The translations under genes and the position numbers were made by a program. From assembly GCA_022842245.1 (NCBI GenBank), contig JALHPZ010000003.1, forward strand, positions 1-64,000: a stretch of DNA of 64,000 bases, read 5' to 3'. Source of the stretch: Gemmataceae bacterium. Lineage in GTDB: Bacteria > Planctomycetota > Planctomycetia > Gemmatales > Gemmataceae. The notes under the pieces were generated by a model that did no database searches, had not been told where the DNA came from, and saw only the letters and a list, made by a program, of their open reading frames with translations. Shown here one piece after another: positions 26,687 to 36,115 of the stretch; position 1 is the first letter of the stretch, and every line of letters starts with the position of its first letter.

Positions 26687-27901
26687 TCAACCACCGAACA
26701 CGGTCAGGATTGCCGCCCGCCGCTGGTCGGGGAACAGGTGGCGGTAGCGCTTCTGCATCTCGACGGTCGTGTGGCCCATCAGTTCGTCGATGACCCGCTG
26801 GTCCACCCCGGCCGCGGCGAGGTTCGACGCGAACGAGTGGCGGAAGGCGTGGTAGCCCCGGAGGACGTGCCACTTTGAACCTTTCACGCCCGTGCGGAAC
26901 GCCTTCCAGGTCTGCCCGTCGGTGAGCATCCGGTCCCGAGCCGACGAGAAGGCGAACGCCCCGCCGGGGTGGACCCCGGCGAAGTACTCCCGCATCACCG
27001 CCTCGACCCGCGGACTCATGTCCACGGTGCGGAACGTCTCCGTGTCCCGGCTCCGTTTCTTCTCCCGGAGGAGGACGAGCTTGCCCTCGAAGTCGAAGTC
27101 CTCGACGCGAGCACGGAAGAGTTCGGCCCGGCGGGCTCCCGTATAAGCCGCGGTGACGAGGAACGGGTAGAGGTAGCGGGCGCTCGTTTTCCGGCGGACG
27201 TGGGCCAGCACTTCAGTCACCTGTGCGGGGTCGAGGAACAAGCCATCCCACAACTCCCGCTCCCGCCGCTTGTCCACACCGCCGCGAGCGAGGATGGTTT
27301 GAATCTGGTCGTAGGTGCGGAACGGTTCCGATTGCTTCTCCTTCGAGAACGCGAGTTCGACCTCCGGGAACTTGGTCGGCACCTGCCCGCGACGCTGTGC
27401 CCAGTTCCACACGAAGCGCAGGGTGGCGACGGCCTTTCGCACCGTCTTCGGTTTGACCGGATGACCGCGGTGGAGTTCTCGACTCCGGGCGTCTACGAAC
27501 TGCTGGACGGTGCCGGCGGTGATGGCAGCGACCGGTGTTTCGCCGCCGATGAGCCGGGCGAGGTGGTTCAGGTGGATGTCTTCCATCGCCCGGGTGATGA
27601 CTTCCTTCGCCCCGGCGGTGAACTCGGTGCGGTAGGTCTCGAACATCTCGGCGAGGCGGACGGGCCGCACCACGGACACCTTTTTCTCCAGCCGGCCGTC
27701 GCTCATCAGGAACAGGCCGACGTCGGCCCCGTCGGGGACGGCGAGCCGCCCCCGCTCGACGAGCCGCAGGTTCTCCTCCAGCCGAACGAGGCACGCCTCG
27801 GCGTCCTTCCGCTCGGCCGCTTTGACGCTGACGGAGTGTTTCTGACCGCCCAGGCGGAAGATGACCCGAAAGCGGGTGCCCCGCTGTTCCAACGACGCCA
27901 T
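26687..27901 (-). CDS. Tyrosine recombinase/integrase beside tRNA-Ser
   Basis: A 404-residue phage-type integrase. An N-terminal arm-binding-like part (GTRFRVIFRLGGQKHSVS near 8-25) is followed by the core-binding domain (about 90-190) and a catalytic domain with TGARRAELFR (Arg), the Lys of EKKRSRD, HAFRHSFASN (His-x-x-Arg), GHTT (His) and the Tyr of MQKRYRHL. ATG 27901 fits the N terminus. It lies 172 bases from the 3' end of tRNA-Ser, the usual arrangement for elements that insert at tRNA ends. Confidence 0.92.
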   Translation of the reverse strand: MASLEQRGTRFRVIFRLGGQKHSVSVKAAERKDAEACLVRLEENLRLVERGRLAVPDGADVGLFLMSDGRLEKKVSVVRPVRLAEMFETYRTEFTAGAKEVITRAMEDIHLNHLARLIGGETPVAAITAGTVQQFVDARSRELHRGHPVKPKTVRKAVATLRFVWNWAQRRGQVPTKFPEVELAFSKEKQSEPFRTYDQIQTILARGGVDKRRERELWDGLFLDPAQVTEVLAHVRRKTSARYLYPFLVTAAYTGARRAELFRARVEDFDFEGKLVLLREKKRSRDTETFRTVDMSPRVEAVMREYFAGVHPGGAFAFSSARDRMLTDGQTWKAFRTGVKGSKWHVLRGYHAFRHSFASNLAAAGVDQRVIDELMGHTTVEMQKRYRHLFPDQRRAAILTVFGG

Positions 27902-28073
27902 CGCCGGACCCTCCCCGTCGCATTCTTCGGGAGGAGACCAGAGACGTAACCCCAGCGTGAAGCCAGTGTTGTCCCCAATTTGTCCCCAAAGTGGGGTCCG
28001 GCCGGGCGACAGACTTCCCGAGACGGTGTCGGAAAGCCTGGTTTTTGAAGTGATTTCGACGTGCTTCAATCAG

Positions 28074-28160
28074 CGGAGAGGGAGGGATTCGAACCCTCGT
28101 TACCCTTTCGGGTAAATCGGTTTTCGAGACCGACGCATTCAACCACTCTGCCACCTCTCC
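28074..28160 (-). tRNA. tRNA-Ser (anticodon CGA)
   Basis: The minus strand folds into a class II tRNA. The acceptor GGAGAGG pairs with CCTCTCC with discriminator G; the D-arm is GCAGAGTGGTTGAATGC; the anticodon loop CTCGAAA gives CGA. There is a long variable arm (TTTACCCGAAAGGGTAA) and a T-loop GGTTCGAATCC. No CCA is encoded. The neighbouring integrase lies just beyond its 3' end. Confidence 0.95.
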
Positions 28161-28233
28161 AGCGGTGTCCACAAAGTATACGGCACAATCCATCTGGCGG
28201 ACAGACACCGGAAAACGTGACGGGTTCGGCCCT

Positions 28234-29328
28234 TCACGCGGCCCGGCGGATCGCTTGGGCGTCCGGCCTGCCGTCCGCCTCCTCACCGGGGGCGAAGGCC
28301 TTCAGCTTCGGTTTGGGATCAACCCAGGGGGCGAACTTCCGGAGCGGTCGTTCGACCAGCGAATAGAAAAGGACGCCGGCACAGATGCCGGTGAACACGA
28401 AAACACAAAAGAGCAGTTCCAGCGGTAGCCACGAATCCAACCGAAGACTCTTCGCGATCTTCGTCATCACTGAAAGGGCAGGATAATGGACGAGATAGAT
28501 CGAGTAGGACGCGTCACCCAATAATGCGAGCCAGCGCGGCATGTTCAGTGGTCGATTAAGGTCGCGTGCGGCAAGTCCGATTAACAACGCCATCGAGCCG
28601 ATTGCGCCGATCGCGATACGAGAGATTGGGAAGGATTGCGCGAGTGTCGGGTCGAACAGAACGCGTGCGAGGAGCACGACGGCTCCCGAAAGTGCAAGCC
28701 AGCCGGGACCGGGGATGCGGAATCGATGGATCACTTCGGCGGCGATCATGCCTCCGAGGATGCAAATGAATCCGGGATGCGCCAGAAAGCTCCCGGCAAA
28801 CGTGCCGGTGTCGGGACGGGCCATCAGGAAGGCGAACCATAAGCCAAAAAGGATCAGACCGAGTGTTCGGTTCAGGACGAGCACGGCGAACGCAAGGTAG
28901 AAGACGATTTCCAACGACATTGTCCAACTGACGGGGAGAATCGGTTGAGCCGATGGTTGCGGGAGGAGCAGCACGGATCGGGCGATGACGCCGGGATCGC
29001 GTTGCGAGCCGTCGCCGAAACTCGGTACGAGGAAGAAGATCGGCAGTACCATCATCAGTGCGACCCAGTAGGCCGGGTAGACGCGGTGGGCGCGTCGGTA
29101 GAGATATCGGGCCGCACGGTCTGGTCGGCCGATGTCGCGCCGATGGACGTGCAGGATGATGAATCCACTCAGGACGAACAGGACGTCGAGCGCAACGGGA
29201 CCGAGACCGTAAAGGAACTCGAATCGGTGCCAATTGAAGTACTTGGGCAGTGCGCAGATCGAGATGGCGTGGGCAACGACGACGAGGATGCACGCGGCCG
29301 CACGGCAGAGTTGCAAGGAATGGAGCAT
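28234..29328 (-). CDS. Acyltransferase 3 family membrane protein
   Basis: A 364-residue membrane protein with about 10 hydrophobic helices. The pattern matches acyltransferase 3: His20 in VVVAHAI at the end of helix 1, then VLFVLSGFII, the arginine-rich RAHRVYPAYWVAL loop (about 80-92), and a late SYSIYLVHYP. Such enzymes add acetyl or other acyl groups to surface sugars or lipids. It is on the minus strand, 73 bases from the tRNA-Ser gene. Confidence 0.85.
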   Translation of the reverse strand: MLHSLQLCRAAACILVVVAHAISICALPKYFNWHRFEFLYGLGPVALDVLFVLSGFIILHVHRRDIGRPDRAARYLYRRAHRVYPAYWVALMMVLPIFFLVPSFGDGSQRDPGVIARSVLLLPQPSAQPILPVSWTMSLEIVFYLAFAVLVLNRTLGLILFGLWFAFLMARPDTGTFAGSFLAHPGFICILGGMIAAEVIHRFRIPGPGWLALSGAVVLLARVLFDPTLAQSFPISRIAIGAIGSMALLIGLAARDLNRPLNMPRWLALLGDASYSIYLVHYPALSVMTKIAKSLRLDSWLPLELLFCVFVFTGICAGVLFYSLVERPLRKFAPWVDPKPKLKAFAPGEEADGRPDAQAIRRAA

Positions 29329-29487
29329 GCGACCCTCGACACTCTCGGCCGAGAATCTTCGACTTCGGTACGATCGTTCTTCAGGTTGGTTTCGTTTGGA
29401 AACGATTCGGTCTTCTCGCCGCGATAATATGGAGAGAGATTGACGGATCTACCGATCGAAGGGCCCTGAAAGTTCTGGAGAAGATTC

Positions 29488-29700
29488 ATGAGCGCCGAAG
29501 CGTCTGCCGAAGTCCGTAATCAGCGGATCAAGGAATTCCTTCAGATCCTGCCGTTGACCGTGGAACTGGCGGGGTTGCCGAAGTGCGATCCCAACAAAAT
29601 CTTCACGGCGGATCAGTTGGATCTGCGTTGTACGAACCTGAAGATCGCGTACAAGTTGGCGCGGGGCCTGCTGAAGGAAGTGGCCGACGGCGCCGGTTGA
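29488..29700 (+). CDS. Small conserved-looking hypothetical protein
   Basis: A 70-residue soluble helical protein (VRNQRIKEFLQILPLTVELAGLP, then LRCTNLKIAYKLARGLLKEVA). A start at ATG 29488 follows AGAAGA. Its stop codon is directly adjacent to the acpS stop on the other strand, with no bases between. Size is that of an acyl-carrier or regulatory protein, but no Ser-containing DSL motif is present, so it is not a carrier protein. Function unknown. Confidence 0.6.
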   Translation: MSAEASAEVRNQRIKEFLQILPLTVELAGLPKCDPNKIFTADQLDLRCTNLKIAYKLARGLLKEVADGAG

Positions 29701-30081
29701 TCATTTGAGGGCGATCGCCATGGCGGTCGCAAAGAGCCGCGTGTAGGCGAAGGAGACGCGGATGCCCTTGGCGCCCTTGGCGAGGGCCTTTTCTCGCGTC
29801 GGGCCCGTGAGCTTGACGCGGGCCTCGCCCCCCTTCTGGCAAACGACCTCGATGTCGTGCCAACTGACGCCGCGTTTCCACTTGCGGCCGAGTGAGCGGA
29901 ACACCGCCTCCTTCGTCGCCCAGACGGCGGTGTAATACTCCGTGCTGTGGCTGCGCTGGCTGCAGAAGGCGATCTCCCGTTCGGTGAACACTTCGTAAAG
30001 GAATTTCTCTGCGTGCTTTTCGATGAGTTTGCGCACCCGTGCACAATCGTGAATCTGCGTTCCCAAACCGAGGATGTTCAT
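29701..30081 (-). CDS. acpS: Holo-[acyl-carrier-protein] synthase
   Basis: AcpS transfers 4'-phosphopantetheine from CoA to acyl-carrier protein. The 126-residue protein shows GLGTQIHDCARVRKL (usually G-x-D near residue 10; here the Asp is in IHD), FTEREIAFC (about 32-40) and WATKEAVFRSLG (about 54-65), the Mg and CoA site. Length is standard. It starts 94 bases from the helicase gene on the other strand. Confidence 0.88.
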   Translation of the reverse strand: MNILGLGTQIHDCARVRKLIEKHAEKFLYEVFTEREIAFCSQRSHSTEYYTAVWATKEAVFRSLGRKWKRGVSWHDIEVVCQKGGEARVKLTGPTREKALAKGAKGIRVSFAYTRLFATAMAIALK

Positions 30082-30175
30082 CGCCGTCGTCCCGTCCGTG
30101 CGGTTCGTAGAATGTCCTTTTATTCTTGCGAACGGATCGCGGGGGCGGAACCCCAGTTTTCCGTCGGAGCGTGGA

Positions 30176-32383
30176 ATGTCGGACGATCTACTTCGGGATT
30201 TGACGGAGGACCAGCGCGCCGCCGTGACTTACGGGGATGGGCCGCTTCTTATCCTGGCGGGGGCGGGCAGCGGCAAGACGCGTGTCATCACGCGTCGCGT
30301 GGCACACCTGCTCCGGTCCGGGGTACGAGGGGGTAGCATCCTCGCCATCACGTTCACGAACAAGGCCGCCGGTGAGATGCGCAAGCGTATCGACGAGCTC
30401 GTCCCCGGCAACCGGCTCTGGATCTGTACCTTTCACAGTCTCGGCGCGCGGCTGCTACGCATGTACGCCGACCGGTTGGAGATCGATCGCAACTTCACCA
30501 TCTACGATGTAGACGACCGAAACAAATTGGTGAAAGAGGCCCTCGACGCAACGGGCATGGACAATGCGAAGTTCACGCCCGACCGGCTATCCGGCGCGAT
30601 CAGCAAGGCCAAGAACCAACTTCTCACGCCAAAGCAATACGAACAGCAGGCACACGATTACTTCTCGCAGACCGTCGCAAAGGTGTATTACGGCTACGAG
30701 AAGCGCCTGCGCGCCGCTAACGGCATGGACTTCGACGACCTGCTGTACCTTCCGGCGCTCGCCTTGCGGCACAACGAAGAACTACGCGCCGAATTGGACG
30801 CGCGGTTTCACTACGTGCTCATCGACGAGTATCAGGACACTAACCTCGCGCAATACGAGATCGCGCGGCGGCTGTCGCTGAACCACCCAAACTTGTGCGT
30901 GGTGGGCGATCCGGATCAATCGATTTACAAGTGGCGCGGTTCCGACATCAAAAACATTCTCGACTTCGAGCGGGACTTCCCCAACGCGAAGGTCATCACC
31001 CTCCAGCAGAACTATCGGAGCACGAAGGCGATCCTGCGGGCGGCGAGCGCCGTCATCGACCACAACAAGCACCGGAAGAAGAAGACGCTGGTGACGGACA
31101 ACCCGGCGGGCGACGCCGTGCGCGTCCTGTCGTTCAATACGGGGCTGGACGAAGCCGAAGGCGTGGTGATGCGCATCAAGGATGCCGTGAAGGCGGGAAA
31201 TCACCGCTTCCGCGACGCGGCAATCTTTGTGCGGATCAACGCGCTGACGCGGACGCTGGAATCGGCATTCGTCAAGCACGGCGTGCCGTTTCAGATCGTC
31301 CGCGGCCTCGCGTTCTACGAACGCAAGGAGACCCGCGATGTCCTGGCGTACTTGCGGCTGCTGGTGAACCCGAACGATACCGTGTCGTTCCTGCGCGCCG
31401 TGAACGAACCGGCGCGCGGCATTGGCAAGACGAGCCTCGAACGGTTGATCGCCCACGCCGAGCGGCACGAGACGAGCCTCTTGCAGGCGGCCGCGAACGT
31501 CGCGCGGATCCCGGAGATCAAGGGCAAGGCGGCGACGGGCCTCGTGAATTTCTACCGGCTGCTCGCCGAGCTACGCGCCCAACTCGAACTGCCGCCGCAG
31601 GAACTCATTCGGCTGGTGCTCGACAAGTCCGGCTATCGCAAGATGCTCGCCGACTCGAAGGATGACGAAGACGCCGACCGCCTCGCGAACATCGAGGAAC
31701 TCATCACGGCCGCGAAACAGTTCCACGACGAGGACGAATCGCGAACACTCGCGGACTTCCTCGAACAGATTTCGCTCGCGTCGGACGTGGACGGTTGGGA
31801 CGAAGCCGCCGACGCCGTGAACGTGATGACGCTGCACGCCGCCAAGGGGCTGGAGTTCCCGGTCGTGTACCTCCTCGCGGTGGAGCAGGGGCTGCTGCCT
31901 CACGAGCGGAGCCTGGCAAAGGACGAGGACATCGAAGAGGAACGCCGGCTCTGCTTCGTGGGAATGACGCGTGCAATGCGCGAGCTGACGCTCTGCCACG
32001 CGCGGCTGCGCGACTTCCGCGGGCAGGCTCTGTATCAGGTGCCGAGCATGTTCCTGGACGAATTGCCGGAGGAAGCGCGGCGGGAGGACGCCGATCCGGG
32101 GCGGAACTTCGCGCGGAGCGCGATTGATGAGTGGCGAACGAAGGCGGGCTACACCGGGGCGAACGCGGTGCCGGCTCCGCTACCGACGAAACGCGACCCG
32201 GCCGTCCACGGCGAATACAAGGAAGGGGCGATGGTGCAGCACGATGAATATGGAATTGGACAGATCACTAACATCAGCGGGCACGGCGCGTTGAGACGGA
32301 TGAAAGTTCGCTTCGCCACCGCGGGCGAGAAGACGTTCGTCGCCGACAAGGTGACGATGAAGGTGGTGTCGCGCAAGACCTGA
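30176..32383 (+). CDS. UvrD/PcrA-type ATP-dependent DNA helicase
   Basis: A 735-residue SF1 3'-5' helicase that unwinds DNA in repair and clears recombinase filaments. Motifs in order: LTEDQRAAV (Q motif), AGAGSGKT (Walker A), FTNKAAGEMR (Ia), DEYQDTN (II), GDPDQSIYKWRG (III), QNYRST (IV), VNVMTLHAAKGLEF (V) and VGMTRAM (VI). A C-terminal Tudor-like piece (VQHDEYGIGQITNISG) matches the RNA-polymerase-binding end of PcrA. ATG 30176 fits the family start; the frame extends earlier across the acpS start. Convergent with DUF4129. Confidence 0.95.
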   Translation: MSDDLLRDLTEDQRAAVTYGDGPLLILAGAGSGKTRVITRRVAHLLRSGVRGGSILAITFTNKAAGEMRKRIDELVPGNRLWICTFHSLGARLLRMYADRLEIDRNFTIYDVDDRNKLVKEALDATGMDNAKFTPDRLSGAISKAKNQLLTPKQYEQQAHDYFSQTVAKVYYGYEKRLRAANGMDFDDLLYLPALALRHNEELRAELDARFHYVLIDEYQDTNLAQYEIARRLSLNHPNLCVVGDPDQSIYKWRGSDIKNILDFERDFPNAKVITLQQNYRSTKAILRAASAVIDHNKHRKKKTLVTDNPAGDAVRVLSFNTGLDEAEGVVMRIKDAVKAGNHRFRDAAIFVRINALTRTLESAFVKHGVPFQIVRGLAFYERKETRDVLAYLRLLVNPNDTVSFLRAVNEPARGIGKTSLERLIAHAERHETSLLQAAANVARIPEIKGKAATGLVNFYRLLAELRAQLELPPQELIRLVLDKSGYRKMLADSKDDEDADRLANIEELITAAKQFHDEDESRTLADFLEQISLASDVDGWDEAADAVNVMTLHAAKGLEFPVVYLLAVEQGLLPHERSLAKDEDIEEERRLCFVGMTRAMRELTLCHARLRDFRGQALYQVPSMFLDELPEEARREDADPGRNFARSAIDEWRTKAGYTGANAVPAPLPTKRDPAVHGEYKEGAMVQHDEYGIGQITNISGHGALRRMKVRFATAGEKTFVADKVTMKVVSRKT

Positions 32384-32384
32384 T

Positions 32385-34268
32385 TCAATTCCGCACCGGT
32401 TCGGCCCGATCGATCGCGCTCCAAAACCGCTTGAGCGTTTCCACCGCGTCCTTCGCCGGCAGGTCGGCGTTCGAGTACAGCGAGCGCACGTAGAGCATTG
32501 CCAGCGCCCGGCTCTCGTCCTTCAGTTCCTCGCAGTCCTCGCCGATGCGTACGGCGAATTCGTTCGGCGTCTCCTCCGGCTTGCGGCCGAGGTTGCCGTC
32601 CCACGCCCAGGCGTCCATCGCCGCGAAGCTGTACGCGATGAGTTGCGGCAGAGTCATCCGTTTCGCCGTGCCGTTCTCGAACGGGTTCGGGAAATCCGAG
32701 AACGGCGGCGGGCGCTCCGTCGCCGCCACCGGTTCCTCGTCGTCGTCCGTGTTGAGGGCTTTCCCTTCGCGAAGCTTTCGTGCGAACAGGTTCCGCACCC
32801 ATTCGAGCAGGTTCTTCGCCCACTGGGTGAACGGCGCCAGGTATTTGAGGAAGAAAATCGCGATGCCGACGATCACGGCGACAGCCACGACGAACCAGAC
32901 CACCCATTTGAGGAACCCGCCGATCGACTCGAAGATCTTGGACGTCGTCTCGCGAGCCGGACTGCCGTCGTTGTTCGAGCGATCATTGTCGTTCGACTTG
33001 TCCTCGGCTTGTTTGGCGTCCTTGTCGCCATCGGCCTGGTTGTCCTTCGGCTCGCCCTGCTTGCCGCCGTCGTCCTGCTTCTGTTGAGCATCGCCTTGCT
33101 TGCCGTCCTTGCCGTCGGCCTTGTTCTTGCCGCCCTGATCCTTGCCCTTGCCGCCGCCATCGCCTTTCTCGCCGGCGTTGCCGCCCTTCTCGCCGTTCTT
33201 GCCCGACGCCTTTGCGTCCTTGCCGGCCTCGTTCTTGTTGCCGGCCTTGCCTTCCCCTTTGCCGGCGGCGCCGTCGTCGGTCTTCTGGGCGAACTTCGAG
33301 GCGTTCCGGTCCTTCTTGCCGGCCGTGGGCAGGTCGATGAGCGGCGTCTCGGAGTGCGGTCGGGGCAGGGCGGCGCCGATCGCGAGGAAGATCGCGATCG
33401 TGGCGGCGCCGATGCCGAGCCAGCCGAGCGTCATGGGGGCGGGAATCTTGGCGTTCCGTTCGCGGAGGTATTTGCGCAGGCCGAGCAGGCTCGTCGTCAC
33501 GAGCAGCATGAGGCCGCTGCCGACGTAGGCGGTCATCTGCAGGAAGGTGGCGCGTCGCCGTGCCGCGTCGTCCGCGGGAATGAGCGATTGCCCGAGGCCG
33601 AAGAGTGGGAACGCCGCGAGCGAGAAGTAGACGATCCACGTGCCGGGCGTGTGCGGCTTTTTCCGTTGGGCCTCGCGGTATCGGCTCCAGCGCGCCATCC
33701 AGCCGGCGAATCCGTCGGGGTCCTTCTTCCGCTTCTTCGCCTCCTGCCGGGTAGCCGCGTCGTCGGCATCGTCTGCTTCGCCGACCTTCTCGCGCGATCG
33801 TTTCTCCGCGTCGTTCGTCGCCGTCGGTCCATCGAGTCCCGCCGCCGCGAGAATGCCCCGGCCGCTGGTTTTGCGATCCTCGTCCAGGTGCGTGCAGTCC
33901 CACGTGAGCTTGTTCGCGCTCCACCAGACGACGGCCATGAGGAAAAGGTTGATGACTGGCGAAAGGAGTTTCGCCGACGCGCTCGGGTACTCGACGAAGG
34001 CCTGAAACGCGAGGAAGGTCGCGACCGCGAGAAACGAACCGTAGAGCCAGGCCTTCGTGGAGCCCTGTTCGATGCTGATGCGGGCGATGAGGACCGCGGC
34101 GACGACAAAGAAGAAGAGCGTGGAGACGAGCCGCGTGGAGTATTGGCCGGAGTAGAGCACTTCGACGAGGAAGAACGACAGGCTGCCGACCATCAGCATG
34201 ACGAGGATCGGGCTGAGGGCCGTGACCACCCAGTCCACGAAGGTCGGCTTTTCGCGCGGCGCGGGCAT
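32385..34268 (-). CDS. Multi-pass membrane protein with low-complexity linker and DUF4129-type end
   Basis: A 627-residue protein. Several hydrophobic helices (about 12-35, 48-66, 70-90, 100-120, 210-230, 245-265, 285-310) are followed by a 140-residue stretch made almost only of Gly, Lys, Asp, Asn, Gln, Ala and Glu (about 330-455). Then a further helix (about 470-490) and a C-terminal domain (MTLPQLIAYSFAAMDAW, RKPEETPNEFAVRIG) that resembles DUF4129, often paired with transglutaminase-like proteins. The long charged linker is unusual. Its stop lies 1 base from the helicase stop, so the two genes converge almost end to end. Confidence 0.7.
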   Translation of the reverse strand: MPAPREKPTFVDWVVTALSPILVMLMVGSLSFFLVEVLYSGQYSTRLVSTLFFFVVAAVLIARISIEQGSTKAWLYGSFLAVATFLAFQAFVEYPSASAKLLSPVINLFLMAVVWWSANKLTWDCTHLDEDRKTSGRGILAAAGLDGPTATNDAEKRSREKVGEADDADDAATRQEAKKRKKDPDGFAGWMARWSRYREAQRKKPHTPGTWIVYFSLAAFPLFGLGQSLIPADDAARRRATFLQMTAYVGSGLMLLVTTSLLGLRKYLRERNAKIPAPMTLGWLGIGAATIAIFLAIGAALPRPHSETPLIDLPTAGKKDRNASKFAQKTDDGAAGKGEGKAGNKNEAGKDAKASGKNGEKGGNAGEKGDGGGKGKDQGGKNKADGKDGKQGDAQQKQDDGGKQGEPKDNQADGDKDAKQAEDKSNDNDRSNNDGSPARETTSKIFESIGGFLKWVVWFVVAVAVIVGIAIFFLKYLAPFTQWAKNLLEWVRNLFARKLREGKALNTDDDEEPVAATERPPPFSDFPNPFENGTAKRMTLPQLIAYSFAAMDAWAWDGNLGRKPEETPNEFAVRIGEDCEELKDESRALAMLYVRSLYSNADLPAKDAVETLKRFWSAIDRAEPVRN

Positions 34269-34298
34269 CGGCGGCCTCGTCGAAGGAGTACCTACACT

Positions 34299-36020
34299 CT
34301 ATCCGACGTCCTTCTTCCGGGTGAAGGCGCGAGCCGCCTTCAGCATCTCGGCCGCCTCTTTGCGCGTCGTCTCGGAACGCGATTCCCCCCGCAGCATCAG
34401 CGCGATCTCCTCGATCCGGTCCGCGTCGGTCGTCAGTGGCTGGATTGTGGTCGTCGTGCGCTTCGCGCCGGCGCGCTTGCGGATCGACCAATGCGCCGAC
34501 GCGTAGCTCGCCACCTGCGGCAGGTGCGTCACGCAGAGCACCTGGTGCGTACGGCCGAGCGCTGCCAGCTTCCGGCCGAGCACGTCGCCGAGCCGCCCGC
34601 CGACGTTCGCATCGATCTCGTCGAAGACAACGAGCGTGCGGACCGGGTCGTGCGCCGCCAGCACGGTCTTGAGCGCGAGCATGGTGCGGGACAACTCGCC
34701 TCCGGAGGCCACCTTGCGCAGCGGCCGCGCCGGTTCGCCGGGGTTCGCCGTCAGCAGGATTTCGAGTTCGTCGAAACCGTCGGACGGAATCTCGACCAGG
34801 AGCGGGTCCTCGCCAATGGATTTCGTTACGAGGGAAACATCCAGCTTCGCCCGGCCCATCTGAAGATCGGCGAGATGGTCCTGTGCCTCGGCCGCGAGCT
34901 TCTTCGCAATCGCGATTCGCTTCTTCGAAAGTGTCGCCGCGATCGACTTCACTTCGGCAAAGATCGAATGCAACTCGCGCTCGACGCCGGCGAGCTCGAT
35001 TTCTTCCTTGCGGAGCGTTGCCTCGCGTTCGTCCAGCGTCGCGCGATACGCGATCAGTTCGCCCGCCGGTTTCTGATACTTCGCCTCCAGTTTCTTGATC
35101 GCCTGCAACCGACGCTCGATGGCATCGAGCCGCTCCGGGTCGGCGGCGTACGTCTCGCTCCGGTCCCGGCAGAAATCGGCGAGGTCGCGCACCTCCACCT
35201 TCACGGCCTCGAGCCGCTTGGCCACGGTCGCGAGGTCGGCGTCGAACTTCGACCAGTGCAGGGCTTCCTTGTGGATGCGGCCGAGCGATTCGAGCACGGA
35301 ACCGTCGTCGTCGTTGAGTCGCGCGGCCGCGCCGGCGGCGAACGCCGCGAGCGATTGCGCGTGGATCAGTTTTTCCCGTTCCTTCGGCAGCTCGGCCGCC
35401 TCGTTCGGCTGGAGTTGTGCGGTGTCGAGTTCCTCCCGTTCGAAGCGGACAAGCGCGAGTTCGCGTTGCCGCGCCTGTCTCGCGTCGGAGAGGGTTTTGT
35501 GCCGTCGGCGCGATTCGCGGAGCCGATCGGCCGCCGCGGCGTACTGCTTGCGAAGGTCCGTGAGCTTGCCGAACGAATCGAGCACTTCCAACTGGTACGC
35601 CGGCTGCAGAAGGGAATAGCTCTCGCGCTGGCCGTGGATGTCCACGAGGAGTTCGCCGAGCTTCTTGAGCGTGGCGATGGAGACGGGCTGCTCGTTGATC
35701 CAGGCACCGCTGCGCCCGGTCCGGTTGAGTTTCCGGGCGATGACGAGTTCGGCGTCCGCGATCGCATCGTTGAGGATCGCTTCGACGGCGGCCTTCTGCT
35801 CCGGTCGGGCGAACTCGAAGCGACCCGACACGCGGAGTTCCTCGGCCCCGGCGCGGATCAGGTCCGCGGAGCCGCGATCGCCGAGCAGCAGGCCAAGCGC
35901 GCCGAGCAGGAGCGACTTTCCCGCGCCGGTCTCGCCGGTCCAGGCGCCGAAGCCGGCGTCGAGTTCGACGCGCACGTCCTCGATGACGGCGAGGTTCTGC
36001 ACGGCCAGTTCGCGAAGCAT
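34299..36020 (-). CDS. recN: DNA repair protein RecN
   Basis: A 573-residue SMC-like ATPase that acts in double-strand-break repair. It has Walker A GETGAGKS (about 28-35) after the conserved LAVQNLAVIEDV start, a central coiled coil (many Glu/Arg heptads, about 150-375), the signature KVASGGELSRTML (about 430-442) and Walker B TLVVFDEIDANVGG (about 464-477). Length matches the family (about 550-570). Confidence 0.96.
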   Translation of the reverse strand: MLRELAVQNLAVIEDVRVELDAGFGAWTGETGAGKSLLLGALGLLLGDRGSADLIRAGAEELRVSGRFEFARPEQKAAVEAILNDAIADAELVIARKLNRTGRSGAWINEQPVSIATLKKLGELLVDIHGQRESYSLLQPAYQLEVLDSFGKLTDLRKQYAAAADRLRESRRRHKTLSDARQARQRELALVRFEREELDTAQLQPNEAAELPKEREKLIHAQSLAAFAAGAAARLNDDDGSVLESLGRIHKEALHWSKFDADLATVAKRLEAVKVEVRDLADFCRDRSETYAADPERLDAIERRLQAIKKLEAKYQKPAGELIAYRATLDEREATLRKEEIELAGVERELHSIFAEVKSIAATLSKKRIAIAKKLAAEAQDHLADLQMGRAKLDVSLVTKSIGEDPLLVEIPSDGFDELEILLTANPGEPARPLRKVASGGELSRTMLALKTVLAAHDPVRTLVVFDEIDANVGGRLGDVLGRKLAALGRTHQVLCVTHLPQVASYASAHWSIRKRAGAKRTTTTIQPLTTDADRIEEIALMLRGESRSETTRKEAAEMLKAARAFTRKKDVG

Positions 36021-36115
36021 AACCAGATGTTAGGTCGGTGTCCGCCCGCGTGAAGGGTTGCGGCCCCGCGGCTTCCGCCGTACCCTAGCAGCACCCGCCG
36101 CACCGGACCCTCTCC

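Noticed and set aside
29488..29700. Acyl-carrier protein partner of AcpS
   Set aside because: No DSL-type Ser site and the charge pattern is wrong.
32643..36053. A 1,136-codon open frame on the plus strand
   Set aside because: It is antisense to the DUF4129 and recN genes, is Arg/Glu-rich without domain structure, and exists because of high GC codon bias.
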